From Sitta carolinensis (Eukaryota > Chordata > Aves > Passeriformes > Sittidae), in contig CM063283.1 in the NCBI GenBank assembly GCA_032173965.1, positions 79,734,743-79,798,742 on the forward strand: a stretch of 64,000 nt of DNA, read 5' to 3'. The notes beneath the pieces are model-generated. The model ran no database searches. It was given only the letters and a program-made list of their open reading frames with translations, and was not told where the DNA came from. Made by a program: the position numbers and the translations under genes. Below, piece after piece: positions 12,541-24,657 of the stretch. Every line of letters starts with the position of its first letter. The stretch's first letter is position 1.

Positions 12541-14706
12541 CATGACCTAAAAGTGTTGGGATAAAAATAGTGATGGTGATTAATTAATAAATTATTAATC
12601 TCTGTGTTTTGCAACTAATTCAATTCTTCATCGATCAGTCTAATACAATGCAAAAACATAGGATACAGTTTTCAGTGGCCACATTTTTTCATCTGGACTT
12701 AAGATGTTCTGATTCAAGCCTGAATGTATGTGTTTCATTCGTACACCTAAGGACTATAATCTGTTGTAATTTTAAATATATAAAAAAGTGTGAACCTGAA
12801 TCACTTCTTTTAGGGAAAACTAAATGAAACAATTTGTGTTTCTTATGTTTGCTCCCTCTGGTACTGTACACACTGACACTCAGAGGCCATTCATAGGTTT
12901 TTGCATTATTTAACTATTCTTACATGTGTATGCAAATCAATTTTTTTTTTTTTATTGTATACATCTGAGCTCTCCAGCTGTCTGTACTGAAGGAGGTCTT
13001 TACAGATGCCTTCCATCATCTTACCAAAATCAAGACTTAAATATAGCTGATTGTCTTAAATATAAGCTTTCTACTGTGTAACCTTCAAAGGGTGGACTAA
13101 AAGTAAGTACCATTCTCTCAAAAGCTACAGACAGTTTCAGAGGAAAACAATTCCTTCCAGATGCAATTTTTAGTTATTTTTTATAGTTCTTGGTGTCCTT
13201 CCTGAGACTTTTCTGTATCTGCCAAAACAGAGGTTGCAATACTTCATTTTTAATGGAGTTGCAGTTTGTATTTACTAAATCTAGTACAGGTTTTCAGGTT
13301 TTTTTTAATTCTGATACCTTATTCCCAAGAAGTCGTACTATTGTTAGGTATTCATATGTTGCTATGACACTTTAATGCAAATTCTGTTAGAGTTTAAGAT
13401 AATAACTTATTTAATGTAGATACATGATCTGAAGTGAGCTGCTTGAATACTGATGATGCTGAGAACTGCATAATATGCTTACCTTTAGATGAAGTTCTAT
13501 GCTGTAAAATTTGTACATTTTTCCCTAAATATAGTGGATGTTAAATTTGCAATCAAGGTTTTGACTGTTTTGAAGAACAGACATTCTGTGGGGATCTGAG
13601 AATCTCTGAGAGACTAATTCACTTCCATTTAGTACAATAAATGAAATTCTATTAATTTCAAAGTTGCAGAATCAACCATCAGATAAACAGCAACACAAAA
13701 GTAAGTCTTGAAATACTAATTCCTGGTACTTCTAAGTCCTGCATTTAGCTTTTATTTTGAAAGAACATTAAGCCAGTTTACTTAGTACTGACAGCATTTT
13801 GCCTTAAAATCTTCTCTAAAAACAGCTCACTTGCAAATTGAGCTGAACGGAACAATGTTCTTTTTTTTTTTCTTACACCCAAACTTAACTGCAGGTGGTC
13901 AGTGGAGTCCATGACTAAAAGTGTTCACTGCAGGACTCATCCTCATACTGACTAGCAGAACAATATGGAGTCACTCTGAGAGTAATTTTTATTGGAAGAT
14001 AGTCAAAAAGTCCCATTTTCAAAGTAAGAGAAGCAGGACTTCCACCTCCTGGTCATATCACAGGACGTATGTTTACCATAAGGCAAACTGCAAGCTAACT
14101 AACTTAGAGATAGTCACAAGGTGCTACAGCATGATTCAAGTTGAGGAGAGTCATTTAGATTCAGCCTCAAATCTGTACCCAGTATTTCTAGCCCAACTCA
14201 GAAGTGTGTGAGTCTTGTTTCTAGAATCCAATTTGTGTTCTTTCTAATCCCCTTTTTAGATCTCTTTTCCTACCCACTCCACTACTCTATGGCCATTTTA
14301 TTCTTTCTTTAATATAGCAGTTAGACTCCCATATTTTAAGGGGATAACAGTGGCACAGAACTCATCATTCATGTTTACTACCTTCTGAATGTTCTGCATC
14401 ATTCAGGCTTTTAACTCAGCTGCCTCATTTACAGTCTCTTAACAAACATTTGTGAATGGCAGCAAACTACAATAGGAATAATGAATAAATATAGGAATAA
14501 TTTTGATTTGTATTCACTTCTGGAAATAAATTTAACAACAAATTGCTAGACTAGATTTTAGTCTGATGCCTCACATCTCCTGTTCTCATGTCTGATGCCA
14601 TGCTTACTTTTAGGATCTCCTGAATACCGCATTATTAGGTACTTTATTCTGGTTTTGAATGGAGATTTAACTGGGAATCATCACCCCAATAGCTATTGCC
14701 CAAGGG

Positions 14707-14751
<45 letters not shown>
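14707..14751. repeat. Uninterrupted poly(A) tract of 45 bases
   Basis: It is a pure A run, preceded by AAGGG and followed by GGACACAACC. No retrotransposon body or flanking duplication is recognisable upstream, so it cannot be assigned as the tail of a LINE or processed pseudogene. Length polymorphism and assembly error are likely at such a tract. Confidence 0.9.
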
Positions 14752-14753
<2 letters not shown>

Positions 14754-15234
14754 ACACAACCTAAACCACAAAACAGGAAAAAGATCTCTTGAAAAGTAGG
14801 AAATTAATTTTCATGAATGGAAAATTTTTAAAAATTAAGATTTGGTTTTAGTCTACATTGAAGTAAAACCTTGACAGCATGAAATACAAAGCCATTAAAG
14901 TCATACTGCTCTTATTCACTTAAAAAAGACCCATAGCAAAGGGCATTTGGCTGGTGTATGGGCAACACGTCTTCCTTCTTTGTATTAATCCAGAGTAAAG
15001 AGCCGAACAAGATCCTTTGTATCTCAGATGACATCTCTCGTGGATTGGCTGTTGAAGGGAGATCCCCCTCTTCTTCCTGATGGAACTATTTCACTATGTA
15101 GAACTCATGTCTGGCTGATGGTCAAGAAGAGTGATTGCTTGGAAAGTTACTGCAACACTTAAACTGTGGGTTTGATTTGGTCATCACAGCTGTGAAGAAG
15201 CATCTGTGATTTTCCAGGCAGGTACTCTCCCTGC

Positions 15235-15327
15235 TACATTATACTGGAGTATTTATTATTATATTATAATAATATATAATAATATATATATAATTATATA
15301 TTAGTACAATATACTGGAGTATTTATT
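15235..15327. repeat. AT-rich microsatellite flanked by a direct repeat
   Basis: A 23-base sequence ending in ATACTGGAGTATTTATT occurs at 15235-15257 and again at 15305-15327 with one mismatch. Between the copies lies an (ATT/TAA/TA)n block. The arrangement fits a roughly 70-bp tandem duplication followed by expansion of AT repeats between the copies. Confidence 0.8.
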
Positions 15328-16249
15328 TTTTTAACCGAAGAATCTATTCTTCTCAAAACTCATATGTTCTTATGAGAATGCTCATATAATTTGATTTTTC
15401 ATTTTTTTTCCTTCCCTCAGAGGAAAAAGAAATGCATATTTGGCTAAGCAGTGGGCAATCAGTTTTAAGAATAGGTGTTAATCTCATCAGTGTGTGCCAT
15501 TAGAGAGACATTATCACAAGTACCAGTCCATCATTTATATGAGTCATTATACATCTTGCATCAGAAATGTTAGTCTCAAGTGTCTGGTATATTGACACTC
15601 AAGTTCTGAAAGCTATTTTATTGACGTGGCTCAGCTGCAACATTTTATAATGAACCACAGCACACAACTGTAGAGTCAGTTCCATCATTCTTTTTCAGCC
15701 TGGAATGATTAATCTGAGTGTTCCTTTAATTCCAGCAGTAGAGACTGAAATTTACCTACAACTGATCCCTACTGATGACCCAATAAACTGGGTGTAAATA
15801 GCCATGATTTGTTACACTTGGCCTCTGATTAAAGGTGAAATGTTTGGAATGTCTAAAAAAAAATGCCTTGAGCCATATTTTAATTATGTTCATATGGAAG
15901 GGGAAAAGTATAGACGTTAAAATAAATATATAATCAATAAATGAGGGAACCATCTCTTTAAAATCCAGAATCTCCACAAACTTTTTGGAAATACAGTTTT
16001 AAAGAGAAGCTTTGAAGACTTCCCTTGCTCATAACATCCAGTGAATATCAATGCCATAAATTATTTTGCCAGAAAACACAAAGCATGTGTGTAAAACCAC
16101 TTCTAAAGGTGTACATATTAATTTTACATTTTAAATTTTTAGCACCCCATTATTCAGTGACAAGTAAAAACTGGTTATGAGAATTACATTGACAAACAGT
16201 GTCAAAGGAACTAATGTGTTATAGATGCTCCATAACTACCATTGCTTTT

Positions 16250-16285
16250 TATTTTACAGAATAATTTTGTACTATTTTACAGAAT
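16250..16285. repeat. 13-base direct repeat
   Basis: TATTTTACAGAAT occurs at 16250-16262 and 16273-16285, offset by 23 bases. It looks like a small tandem duplication. Confidence 0.7.
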
Positions 16286-18895
16286 TATGAAATTTTTGTT
16301 CCTCCTAACAATAAAAGGACTTCTATTTTTAATCATCAAAATAATTTCTTAAATGATTAATATAATATATAAGAATCATTCACTAATAGCACTGCTGATA
16401 GCTCAGCTCTCAAGAGTGAGATCTTTTTCTTTCACAGACATTGAGTCAGAAAAAAAAGACTGAGACAGTTAAATCAATGATCTTAATTTGAACACCCTGC
16501 TTGCCCAGATACATTTGAGTCACCAGTAAAACAATCTTTCAACTTCCCTGCAAAGGCAATGGGGATATATTAAATGATTTTGAAGGCATGAAAACCTTAC
16601 CTGCTTATATTTACATGTATACATGAGAGGTTTAGTCCTTCTAAGGATCCTAAGTCCCACTGATAACTACACAAGTGAAGTACCTGATGAAGAGACCCTC
16701 AGTAGTCATTTGGTTAGATGTCTGCATTTAGCACCCTGTGTCTGAGATATATTTACCTGGATCTTAAAATTTCCTTTTTCACATAACAGTAGCTTGAAGT
16801 CATGAGAAACTAGTCAGATCCCTACTGATATTGCCATTGTTTACCACAAGCCAAGATGTCTACTATCCTTGGGAGGTAACGGAGAGGGGGCCTGTATATT
16901 GCCTTTGAGGACATTGGTTTCATTTTAGTTGATAATTTGGTTTTGCTTTTTACCCTACAAAGACTCCAGACTCATTTATGCACTCATCTTAACCCAAAGA
17001 AATCAGTTTAAATAGTAAAAAAGGATGATGAGAACTACTTACACAATGATGATGACCTTAAATATAGACTAGGTGACTCCTTGTCAAAAGAACTTTGTGG
17101 AGGCTGAAAATGTGTCTTCAAGGGATCATTGTAAAAGTTCACATCAAAAGAATTAATGTCTTGTAACTACTAAATCTCTAACTCAAAGGTTCACTGTGTA
17201 GGCAAATGTTGAAAACTGAGAGACTATTGAAAAAGAAATCATTACCTGATTGTTCTGTCTATGACTTGCCCCTAAGCATCCACTTTTTGAGAATGGATGC
17301 TACAATGTCTTGTCTTCTCTATAATACTGTATATTAGTTAACATTTTTCAAAGTTTCCCAAAATATCAAACTACTCTGTTTTATCAATATGGCTTTACTG
17401 AGGTAAAAACTTTTGTATCATTCTGATTGCAACTGCTGTATCTGCAATCCTCATGCATCTCTAGAGTAGTCTTTTATGCTTTTCCATAGAAGTAGTAGTT
17501 TGGAAGGACACCATTATACTCTTCTTACACTTGAAAAAAAAAAAATCCTGTCTCTCCTGACATCATTTTTGAGGAACTGATCTTCACATAAATCCTGTCC
17601 ATGGCTGCAAAGTACTCTCTACTTACGTGTTCTATACAAAAAAAAAAATCAAAAAAAACCCCAAAAACATATATAAACACTAAAATAACATACCAATAGG
17701 AAATGCTGTTTTCAGGAAGGCAGGATAAAATTGAAAGGAAAATGAAATTTAATGAGATAATTCAATGTGCATATAGAAAAGACATATCCCTCTCTTTCCT
17801 ACAACCTTCCTTGCTTCTCTAAAATTTACCTAAAGGTTTTAGTCTAAAAAAGGCAATTTCTATTTACAGGAGTAGCTGAAGCAATTTATATAAGTTAGGC
17901 TTAAAATAAATACGTGAGATTTCTTATATCTTACTGGAACACATGTTAAAATACATCCTTTAAAGAGTGAGGAATGAAGAACTTGCTTTAAAATTAATCC
18001 AAAATGAAGGAATTTCTCCATTTGACAGGTGTAGATTTTAAATGTTAAAGGTCTGAGCCTGGATCACTCGCATGATTAAAGCTTTTCATGACCTCTGAGT
18101 ACACTGTAACAATGATTAACTCAATTTTTTCTTGGTTATTTCAGGTTGCCAAAGGGTTTTATACTTACTGCCCCGTTTACAGAGAGGCAAACTGAATCAT
18201 TATCACCTTCAGTTCAAACCAAGTCCTTTCTATATGGTCATGTCTCCTTTTCGAAAGGAAACCTCTAAGTAACTGGAAGACTAGATCTCTCGGAAGCTAC
18301 TTTATATTTTGCACTGCTAATAAAATTACACCCTTGATGTTTTCTAAATATATAAATATAGAAAAAGTTTTATGCAGGTAATCACTGCATCAAAACAACA
18401 CATTCTTCTTGCTGTGATTTAAAAGCTTCATCAAAATCCCTGCTCTTTGTACAGAATATTTGGAAACAGCTGCAACAAGAAGCCATGTTACTCAAACAGC
18501 TACCTTAAGGAACCAGGACACATTTAATGTCATATTTTTACAAATACACAGTTATTAATCCTAGCAATATTAATCTTTTATTTATATTTTTCACTCAATT
18601 AATGAGTGACTAATAGATTGAAATGAAGCAGAATTTCAAATTCATCTGATGTTGTCTGTGTTTTTATATGTAAGCCTCTCTCTAATGCTTATTATACAAT
18701 TATATATGCTTAGTTCTGAGAAACACTACAAAAATATTTGTGATTCCCGAAGTACAGCTACAGGGAACGTGTAGGAGTGTTAATCATGTGATATAAAGGG
18801 AAAAAATTACGTAAATTCAAGAAGTGCTCTGTTTTGCACTGCTCACACTTTGAAGTCAAGGCAGATACACAAACATGAACAAATCTAGCACTTGC

Positions 18896-18908
18896 TGGCA
18901 GTGTGCCA
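18896..18908. promoter_or_regulatory. Candidate NFI palindrome TGGC-N5-GCCA
   Basis: TGGC at 18896-18899 and GCCA at 18905-18908 are separated by exactly five bases. This matches the core of the nuclear factor I full site. It lies inside a perfect 7-base inverted repeat (18894-18910). A single match in 64 kb is not evidence of occupancy. Confidence 0.3.
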
Positions 18909-19212
18909 GCCAACTCCCTCACACATTAGAGCAGTTCATGTATCAGTGATGGCTGAATCAACAAGTGACAGATTTCTTCTTACAGCTAGGTGAAGGGTGG
19001 TTTCTCGGCAAAGAGTATATTTACATTCACCTCATGTTCCATCATGTCTCCTAAAACCAAACTATATTGAAATTAGAATAAAAAAAAAAGAAACAGCTTT
19101 ATGGTCACCAGGATCTGTTTAGGGCTCTAGAAGTTCTACTATTTGTTCTGACTTGCTGAGCTTGAAGGCCTTTGCCTAACATCCAGAAAAGCATTTTCTG
19201 AAATGAAAGAGG

Positions 19213-19286
19213 AGAAAAACTAAAAAAAGAAAGGGAAAAAAAAAAAAACAAAACAACAACAAACAAAAAAAAACAACAACAAAAAA
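19213..19286. repeat. A-rich / CAA simple repeat
   Basis: Runs of A are interrupted by CAA and ACAAC units and an upstream GGGA. The stretch accounts for the Phe-rich open frame on the minus strand, which should not be taken as a gene. Confidence 0.8.
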
Positions 19287-20871
19287 GTGTGCATGCAGTG
19301 TCAGATGCCTGTTCTAAAAAGCTCATGAATTACATTGCACATAACAGTTAAACATACTCTGCTCAGGGTACCATGTAGTCTAGGGGAAGGCTAAACTACA
19401 TGTCACAGGACAGGAGGAATGGATTGGTTGTTCTTAGATTTGAGGGGGGAAAATGATGAAATCAGTCAGTAGATTGATCTTTAATCCAGTAGAGTTTCAA
19501 TCACAAAAGAGACTGATCATTATTTACTGTTGTTGAGGACATTGTGTAGTCATGATGTACACGTGTTTAAGAATCAGGGCTCTTTGTGTACTGATTCAAA
19601 TTCACAAATACAGATTCAGTGGTTTGTTGTACTAGTTTCAGTGTCTGCATTTGATTGAAAAGCTGTGTGACATGCATTGTATAGAATGCACCAAAAAGCC
19701 CTCACAGTGAATTCTGCCTTTTCTCTTTATCAGCCACAGCTCAGCTGGGTTGTCTCTGTTAAGCAATGTCCAACAGAGTGATGATAACCTACCTGCATAA
19801 AACTGAGATGATATGGTACAGCAAGCATTCATGTTACTGAAAATCTAAGTATTTTGAAAGTTTTTATTTTTGACATTTTTGTACAACTAACATTCATATC
19901 TGTGCCTGATCCCCTTTTATTTTTCCTGTTGTAATGAATACGCTTGTTAAAGAAAATAACTCCAGATTTGACACAGGTGGAGGTAGTTAACAAGATGTTG
20001 ACCTAGTCATGCATATGAGTCAAAGCAACAAAAAGGCAGGAAAAGGTTTTGCTAATCAAAACATTATCTATCGCTAAGGGTTATTTTAGCTGAGGTGGCT
20101 AATATCCTGAATTGTTTGTATAATCCTATTATTTCCTTTGTAATATAGATTATTCTGTCTTCTGATCAGCCAGTACAGTTACAATAAACGGGAATGTTTT
20201 TTCACTCCTGTTTAAGTGTCTCTATTCTCTTTAGCTTCTGAGTGTGGTTCTATAAAAGCATGTAGCATTGAGGGTTCATATAAGCACATTTATTAAATAA
20301 AAAGAGGAAAACATTACCAGTTCATCTAGCATGGTGGACTACTGATTTATGGCTAATTGAATAATATAAAATAACAACTGATCTTTCAACATGGCACAGA
20401 TATTCTGCAAGAGAGAAGGTGCTTTGAGAATATTAGGCTGTATTATCTAAATCTCCTAACTTTCCTCAAGGACTTTTCTTTATGAAATTTTGATACCACT
20501 GTATACCTCAATATTTCAGTCCTAAAGATTTCTTTAAGACAGATATTCACAGATACAGAGAACTTTACTGTGACAAGATCTCTAAGACAATTAGTAGTGA
20601 AAAGGGACTTTTAAAAGCGTTTCAAAGGCAGATAATAAATAAATATGCAGTCACCAAGATTCCACGATTACAACAGTTGTCAGCATTTTTATTTATTTAT
20701 TTAGGACTCCAAGATTAAATTAAGGAAAAGCTTGCCCTACATGAATTAAAGAAATTCAGTGAGCTCACATACTTAAAGAATAGATGAAATTAAAATTATA
20801 CTTACAAAGACACAATGTAATCAATTAAAACGCTTTGTAACACTTCCAAAACAAGATCTATACCAAATACC

Positions 20872-21471
20872 TGTCACAACCCAGATGAAGAAGTTCCTAG
20901 GGGAGAATCTTTATTTCTTTTTCTTTCCTGCAACCTACTGTTGCATCCCTTGATGTAATAGGAGACGCTGAGGTGCAGCATCACTGGGATGGGTCTCCCA
21001 TATAAAGAACATCTTCCCATAGTCTCTTGAAGTTTTATGTTAATATCCCTAGTTACGCCATCCCTTGTTCACACCCCAGTTCTAGGAAGTTCTGTTTTCT
21101 CTGCTCCCAGTTGGTTCCCTTGCTTTACCACTCCTTCCCTGAACCCTGGTTGATTATTGCTCTGCAGCCCCGCCTTTATACCACCCCTGAACCCTTAGAT
21201 CACTGGCCCTCAGTTCTGTTGCTCCACCTTTGTCCCTGGACTTAAAAACCTTGGACCCCCCTTTGTTCTCTGGCTTTTGTCCCTGACCCTGTACTAGTGA
21301 GGATAACAAACATGTGGGAATGTCATACAGAAGCTCCTCCCACATCTTCTTTCACCAATCTTCGATTGATATACAGGCATGCAAGTGTACCAGACTGCAG
21401 AGATATCCCCTACCTAGGAGCATGCTCTTGGGAAGGCAGTCATCTCAGCTGCTCCCTGCTGTGGCACTGCA
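20872..21471 (+). mobile_element. 5' LTR of a class II endogenous retrovirus
   Basis: The 3' boundary is firm. The sequence ends in CA at 21471, two bases before a tRNA-Lys-type primer-binding site. The 5' boundary is inferred from TGTCACAACCC at 20872, which gives a 600-bp TG...CA unit of plausible LTR size. TATAAAG at 21001 and a weaker TTAAAAA at 21242 are candidate TATA elements; I see no exact AATAAA. Diverged internal repeats of about 50 bases lie between roughly 21125 and 21290. No second copy of this LTR is visible downstream, so the element is truncated or its 3' LTR is outside the window or lost. The start could be wrong by tens of bases. Confidence 0.65.
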
Positions 21472-21473
21472 GC

Positions 21474-21491
21474 TGGCACCCAAACAGGGAC
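21474..21491 (+). promoter_or_regulatory. Retroviral primer-binding site, tRNA-Lys type
   Basis: TGGCACCCAAACAGGGAC differs at two positions from the site complementary to the 3' end of tRNA-Lys3. Both differences are CG to CA, the signature of methyl-CpG decay. It sits two bases after the CA end of the LTR, the normal spacing. This is the start site of minus-strand DNA synthesis in a retrovirus. Here it marks an old integrated copy. Confidence 0.8.
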
Positions 21492-21807
21492 CTCTTTTTG
21501 AGAGCCCTGAGGGCGTCTCCACTGGATTTAATCCGTGGAAAAATGCCACCTTGGAATCCCAGCTCCCAGATGGAAAATCCCTGATTTTCTGGGGTCATTC
21601 CTAAAGGGCTGGCCAGCAACCCTTGTCGGTAAAGTTCCTCAAGAGGATCAGCTGGAGTTGGTGAGCCCCTTGCAAGACCTTTCTTTTGGACCTGACAGAT
21701 TTCTTCAGTGTGGTGAATTGTGAAGAGCACTGGGGGAAGGTGCCACTGCAGATCTTGTTTCAGTTCTTTTATTGTTTTTCTTGCAAGTGGGAAATTAGAC
21801 AACCAAA

Positions 21808-22242
21808 ATGAGCTCTGCTCTCTCCATTTCAAACTGGGATTTTTATCTCCAATTTAAGGGTACCCTTGTTTCAGAAGATATTTAGTTTTCAAAAGGGGAT
21901 ATGAAGGCTTTTGTTCACTTTCTGTTCAAACACTTTCCAGACATCAAGCGGGAGGTGCTTTTTTCTGTTCAGTTCTGGGATCAAGTAGGAAAACAGTTAT
22001 TTGTTGAAAAAGCCAATGGGAATTTTAAGGTTGGGAGGTTTTACCCTCTTTCTAATTCCATTTATAAGTTGGTTAAATGGAAAGGGGGAAGTTTGGGACC
22101 CGGTTGCTACCTTCCTCCCTCCCCACTTCTGCTCCCTCTCTCCCTAAGGGTGGGATTAGTGGAACCTGCCAAGAAGCACAGGAGATCCACCTGCCTCCTG
22201 CCACCTCTTATCCCTCTCTATCCCTTCTCAGGCTGGCACTGA
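21808..22242 (+). pseudogene. Broken gag (matrix region) of a betaretrovirus-like ERV
   Basis: An ATG at 21808 opens a frame about 320 bases after the primer-binding site, the usual leader length. The frame is stopped by TAG at 21883-21885 and continues in the same register from ATG 21901 to a stop ending at 22242. The second part has the features of a betaretroviral matrix domain: a hydrophobic helix, a segment with aromatic and acidic residues, then a WxxVG-type turn followed by another helix. After that it becomes proline- and leucine-rich, as in the Gag linker. The assignment comes from layout and this pattern, not from a database match. Gag builds the virion core and its matrix part binds the plasma membrane, but this copy is disrupted. 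No protease, polymerase or envelope gene is recognised downstream, so the element cannot be autonomous. Confidence 0.6.
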
Positions 22243-22384
22243 TCATGCCAGCCTAAGCTTTAACCTCAATTCCTGTCTATCCCCTTATCCTAGCTTTTCT
22301 CCCTTTTCATTAACTTCAAGAGGCCAAAATAGCACCAACTGCATGGCAGGTCCCTCCATCTTAGGACCCTCAAAACGGAACATG

Positions 22385-22683
22385 TGTTGTCCCTGAAAAT
22401 AAGCCTTCTGATTTGTTTTAGTATAGTGGAGTCAGTTCTCATGAATTGTAAGATAAACAAGAACCATGTTTACATTCCTTTGTGAAAAGATATCACCTGA
22501 TGGACTTCTCAAGTGACCAGTGAAGATGGAAAGGTAGTAACTTCTCTGTCCAATCTCTGATCACGGTCCAGAGACTTATATATACGAGGTCAACAATAAA
22601 CTAGAGACTTGTTCCTTTCTTCTTCTCTACCTGAACACCTGTTTTGTGTGTTGCTGTGTGTTTCTATCTACATCACAGAAACA
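22385..22683 (+). mobile_element. Nested solo LTR with target-site duplications
   Basis: A 299-bp unit runs from TGTTGTCCC to GAAACA. It is flanked by AACATG (22379-22384) and GACATG (22684-22689), a 6-bp target-site duplication with one mismatch. Six bases is typical of class II and alpharetrovirus-like elements. Inside are TATATATA at 22577-22584 and AATAAA at 22595-22600, only about ten bases apart, which implies a very short R region. There is no primer-binding site after its end and no second copy, so it is a solo LTR left by recombination. It interrupts the older gag-bearing element and is therefore younger. Confidence 0.7.
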
Positions 22684-22689
22684 GACATG

Positions 22690-24140
22690 TCTCAGCTGCA
22701 AAATGGTGGTCTTGCTCCACCCCCCTCCTGCTCCTGCCTTTCCATCCAACTCCCCCCCTTTGGTGCATTCCACCCCTGCATCAGGCTCCACCCTTCCTTG
22801 GATGTCGAAGCATCTCCTATTACCAAGAGATGCAACAATCTACCCTTTCCCTTCAGTGCTCTGATCCCAGCTTAAACTCTACTGGTTGTCTCTCTCCTGT
22901 ACCCACCATAACCTTACTCTAAAAGGCAGGACTCAGATGACCCATAGCCAACGACCTTCAACTTTGTACCAAAAAAAAAAGAGCTCAAGAGAAAACTGTT
23001 CCTTCAGAAATACTCCTTCCTCTCATAGACCCTTTGCAGTCTCACATGAATGGTCCATGTTGGAACCCTTCAAGTGATTTTCCAGGATTTGTCTCTTTTT
23101 CAGACTCATTTCTAAATGACAAGCTATTGGCCTTGTTTGAGCCTTAGGAAGGCACCCTCACAAATCATGTGGAGAAAATAGTCTTCATGAGAGAAACCCC
23201 TCAGCAGTACTAACTGTCCCTTTGCAGTCCCAGATCAGCTGGATCTTGAGTCTTTTTCAGCCCTAAGCCTGAATCTCACCTTAGGCCTCAAACTGATCCC
23301 TAGCCAAGGACTCTCAGATATGGTCCAGTTCAAAAAAGCCCTTTGGGAAGAAAGCTATCTTCAGTGTAACTACCTTTGTCTGCTCCTTTGATATCCACCT
23401 CCCACTGAAGGTCTAAGTTTTGTTTCTAACCGTATTCCTAGTTTTAATCTTGGTCTTGGGTTTAGTCTCAGCTTAGGCCTCCCAGCTAGGGCACAGTATT
23501 CAGAGGAGAAGACATCTTTTGTCACCTTCTCTTGCTTTAGCAACTTCTTTGAAAGGACAAATAAACTGGAGTACACCCTAGACATTAACATAAATTTTGA
23601 TTCTGTCTTTGCCAAGGACCTACAGACATGGCCCAGACAAACATCTCACAGCTCACCCCCTCCTTTGGTTCTCCCTATTCAACTGCATGTTCACACTTTG
23701 TGTCTACCCCACATCTAGCTCAAACTGTAACTAATATTGCAAGCTAGGCTCAGTCAAAAACCTGCAGCCATGACCCAAACCAGCAGCCTAATCCATCCCT
23801 TTAAATGATTTTTTCAATTGCTTATGGGTTCAGACAAAACTCAGACAGCTTCTGCCTTGGCAGAAAAGGAACTTTTCCTCAAAAAGACTTCCATTAACGT
23901 GCCCAAGCAGACCTCTTTTCAAACTGAGCTCAATTGCGAATGAAAAGTTCTTTTCTACCATGAGAAAACGAAATCTCCCTCTGGAATGTACCCCTAGCCA
24001 AAGGTAGGGCAAATGGATTATTTTTGTAATGATCCAAGAATCAGTGAAACATACACATGGGTGACTGAACATCAGACACATGTCTGAAAAAGCCGCATTT
24101 AATTTTGCAGCAAAAAAATCTCTTTCCTCAAGCATACTGC
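22690..24140. other. C-rich, diverged repeat-like sequence downstream of gag remnant
   Basis: The first roughly 180 bases are rich in CCC and CTCC and could be the proline-rich linker of the same gag. Further on, related motifs recur: 'TAGCCAA(C/G)GAC' near 22945 and 23302 with a 'GCCAAGGAC' form near 23611; 'CCCTTTGCAGTC' near 23030 and 23218; 'CTTAGGCCT' near 23281 and 23474. Their spacing is irregular. Frames are short and broken on both strands. It may be a decayed tandem array or the shattered interior of the retrovirus. I cannot decide between these by eye. Confidence 0.4.
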
Positions 24141-24657
24141 AGAATGTACTTGCTCCCCTTTTTCAGTGAAAAAAGTAAGCAAATTATTATTATTTTTTTT
24201 TTTTATGTCTAAAGACATGTTAGGAAGGATCCTTGTTTTGGTTTAATTTTGCCAATTTCAAAAGTTCTAATCAAGAGCAAAGCAGCTTTAAGCTTAAATG
24301 TAATAAGACTTCATTAACTAACAGTAAAAGAAAGAAAACAAGAATGAGGATGGAACTTTCAAAACACTCTTCTTCCTTCTCCATAACCTTTTTTTTCCTT
24401 TTAACTAACAATGTAAAGACAACAACACTCAGAAATTTTAGTTAGTTTTTCACCTCTACAAATAGTCATTCTTTGGTTCATTTAGGGAGAAAAGTATTCT
24501 TTGCTAATGCTATGGAAAGCTTCTTACAAGAAGAGGACTCTTGTGGCTTCATTTTTTTACAAACTGCAGGTGCCCGAGATCTGCCTTTGTAAAGTCTTTC
24601 CCATCTTCCACAGTTTTTCTTCACAACTGTGTTCTTGGTCCATATCAACTAATTTGG

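Larger units (their letters stand above)
12541..20871. other. AT-rich non-coding stretch, no gene supported
   Basis: No coding exon, RNA gene or transposon could be recognised. The frames are short, and the longest (96 codons, from 13921) begins at a GTG and has no family features. It holds the poly(A) tract at 14707, the duplicated AT block at 15235-15327, a 13-base direct repeat at 16250/16273, A-rich segments near 17637 and 19213, and ATTT repeats near 20680. Confidence 0.65.

Noticed and set aside
14707..14751. Poly(A) tract as the tail of a processed pseudogene or LINE
   Set aside because: No gene-like or LINE-like body precedes it and no flanking duplication is visible.
19105..19326. 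Phe-rich minus-strand frame resembling a membrane peptide
   Set aside because: The hydrophobic run is the reverse complement of an A-rich simple repeat.
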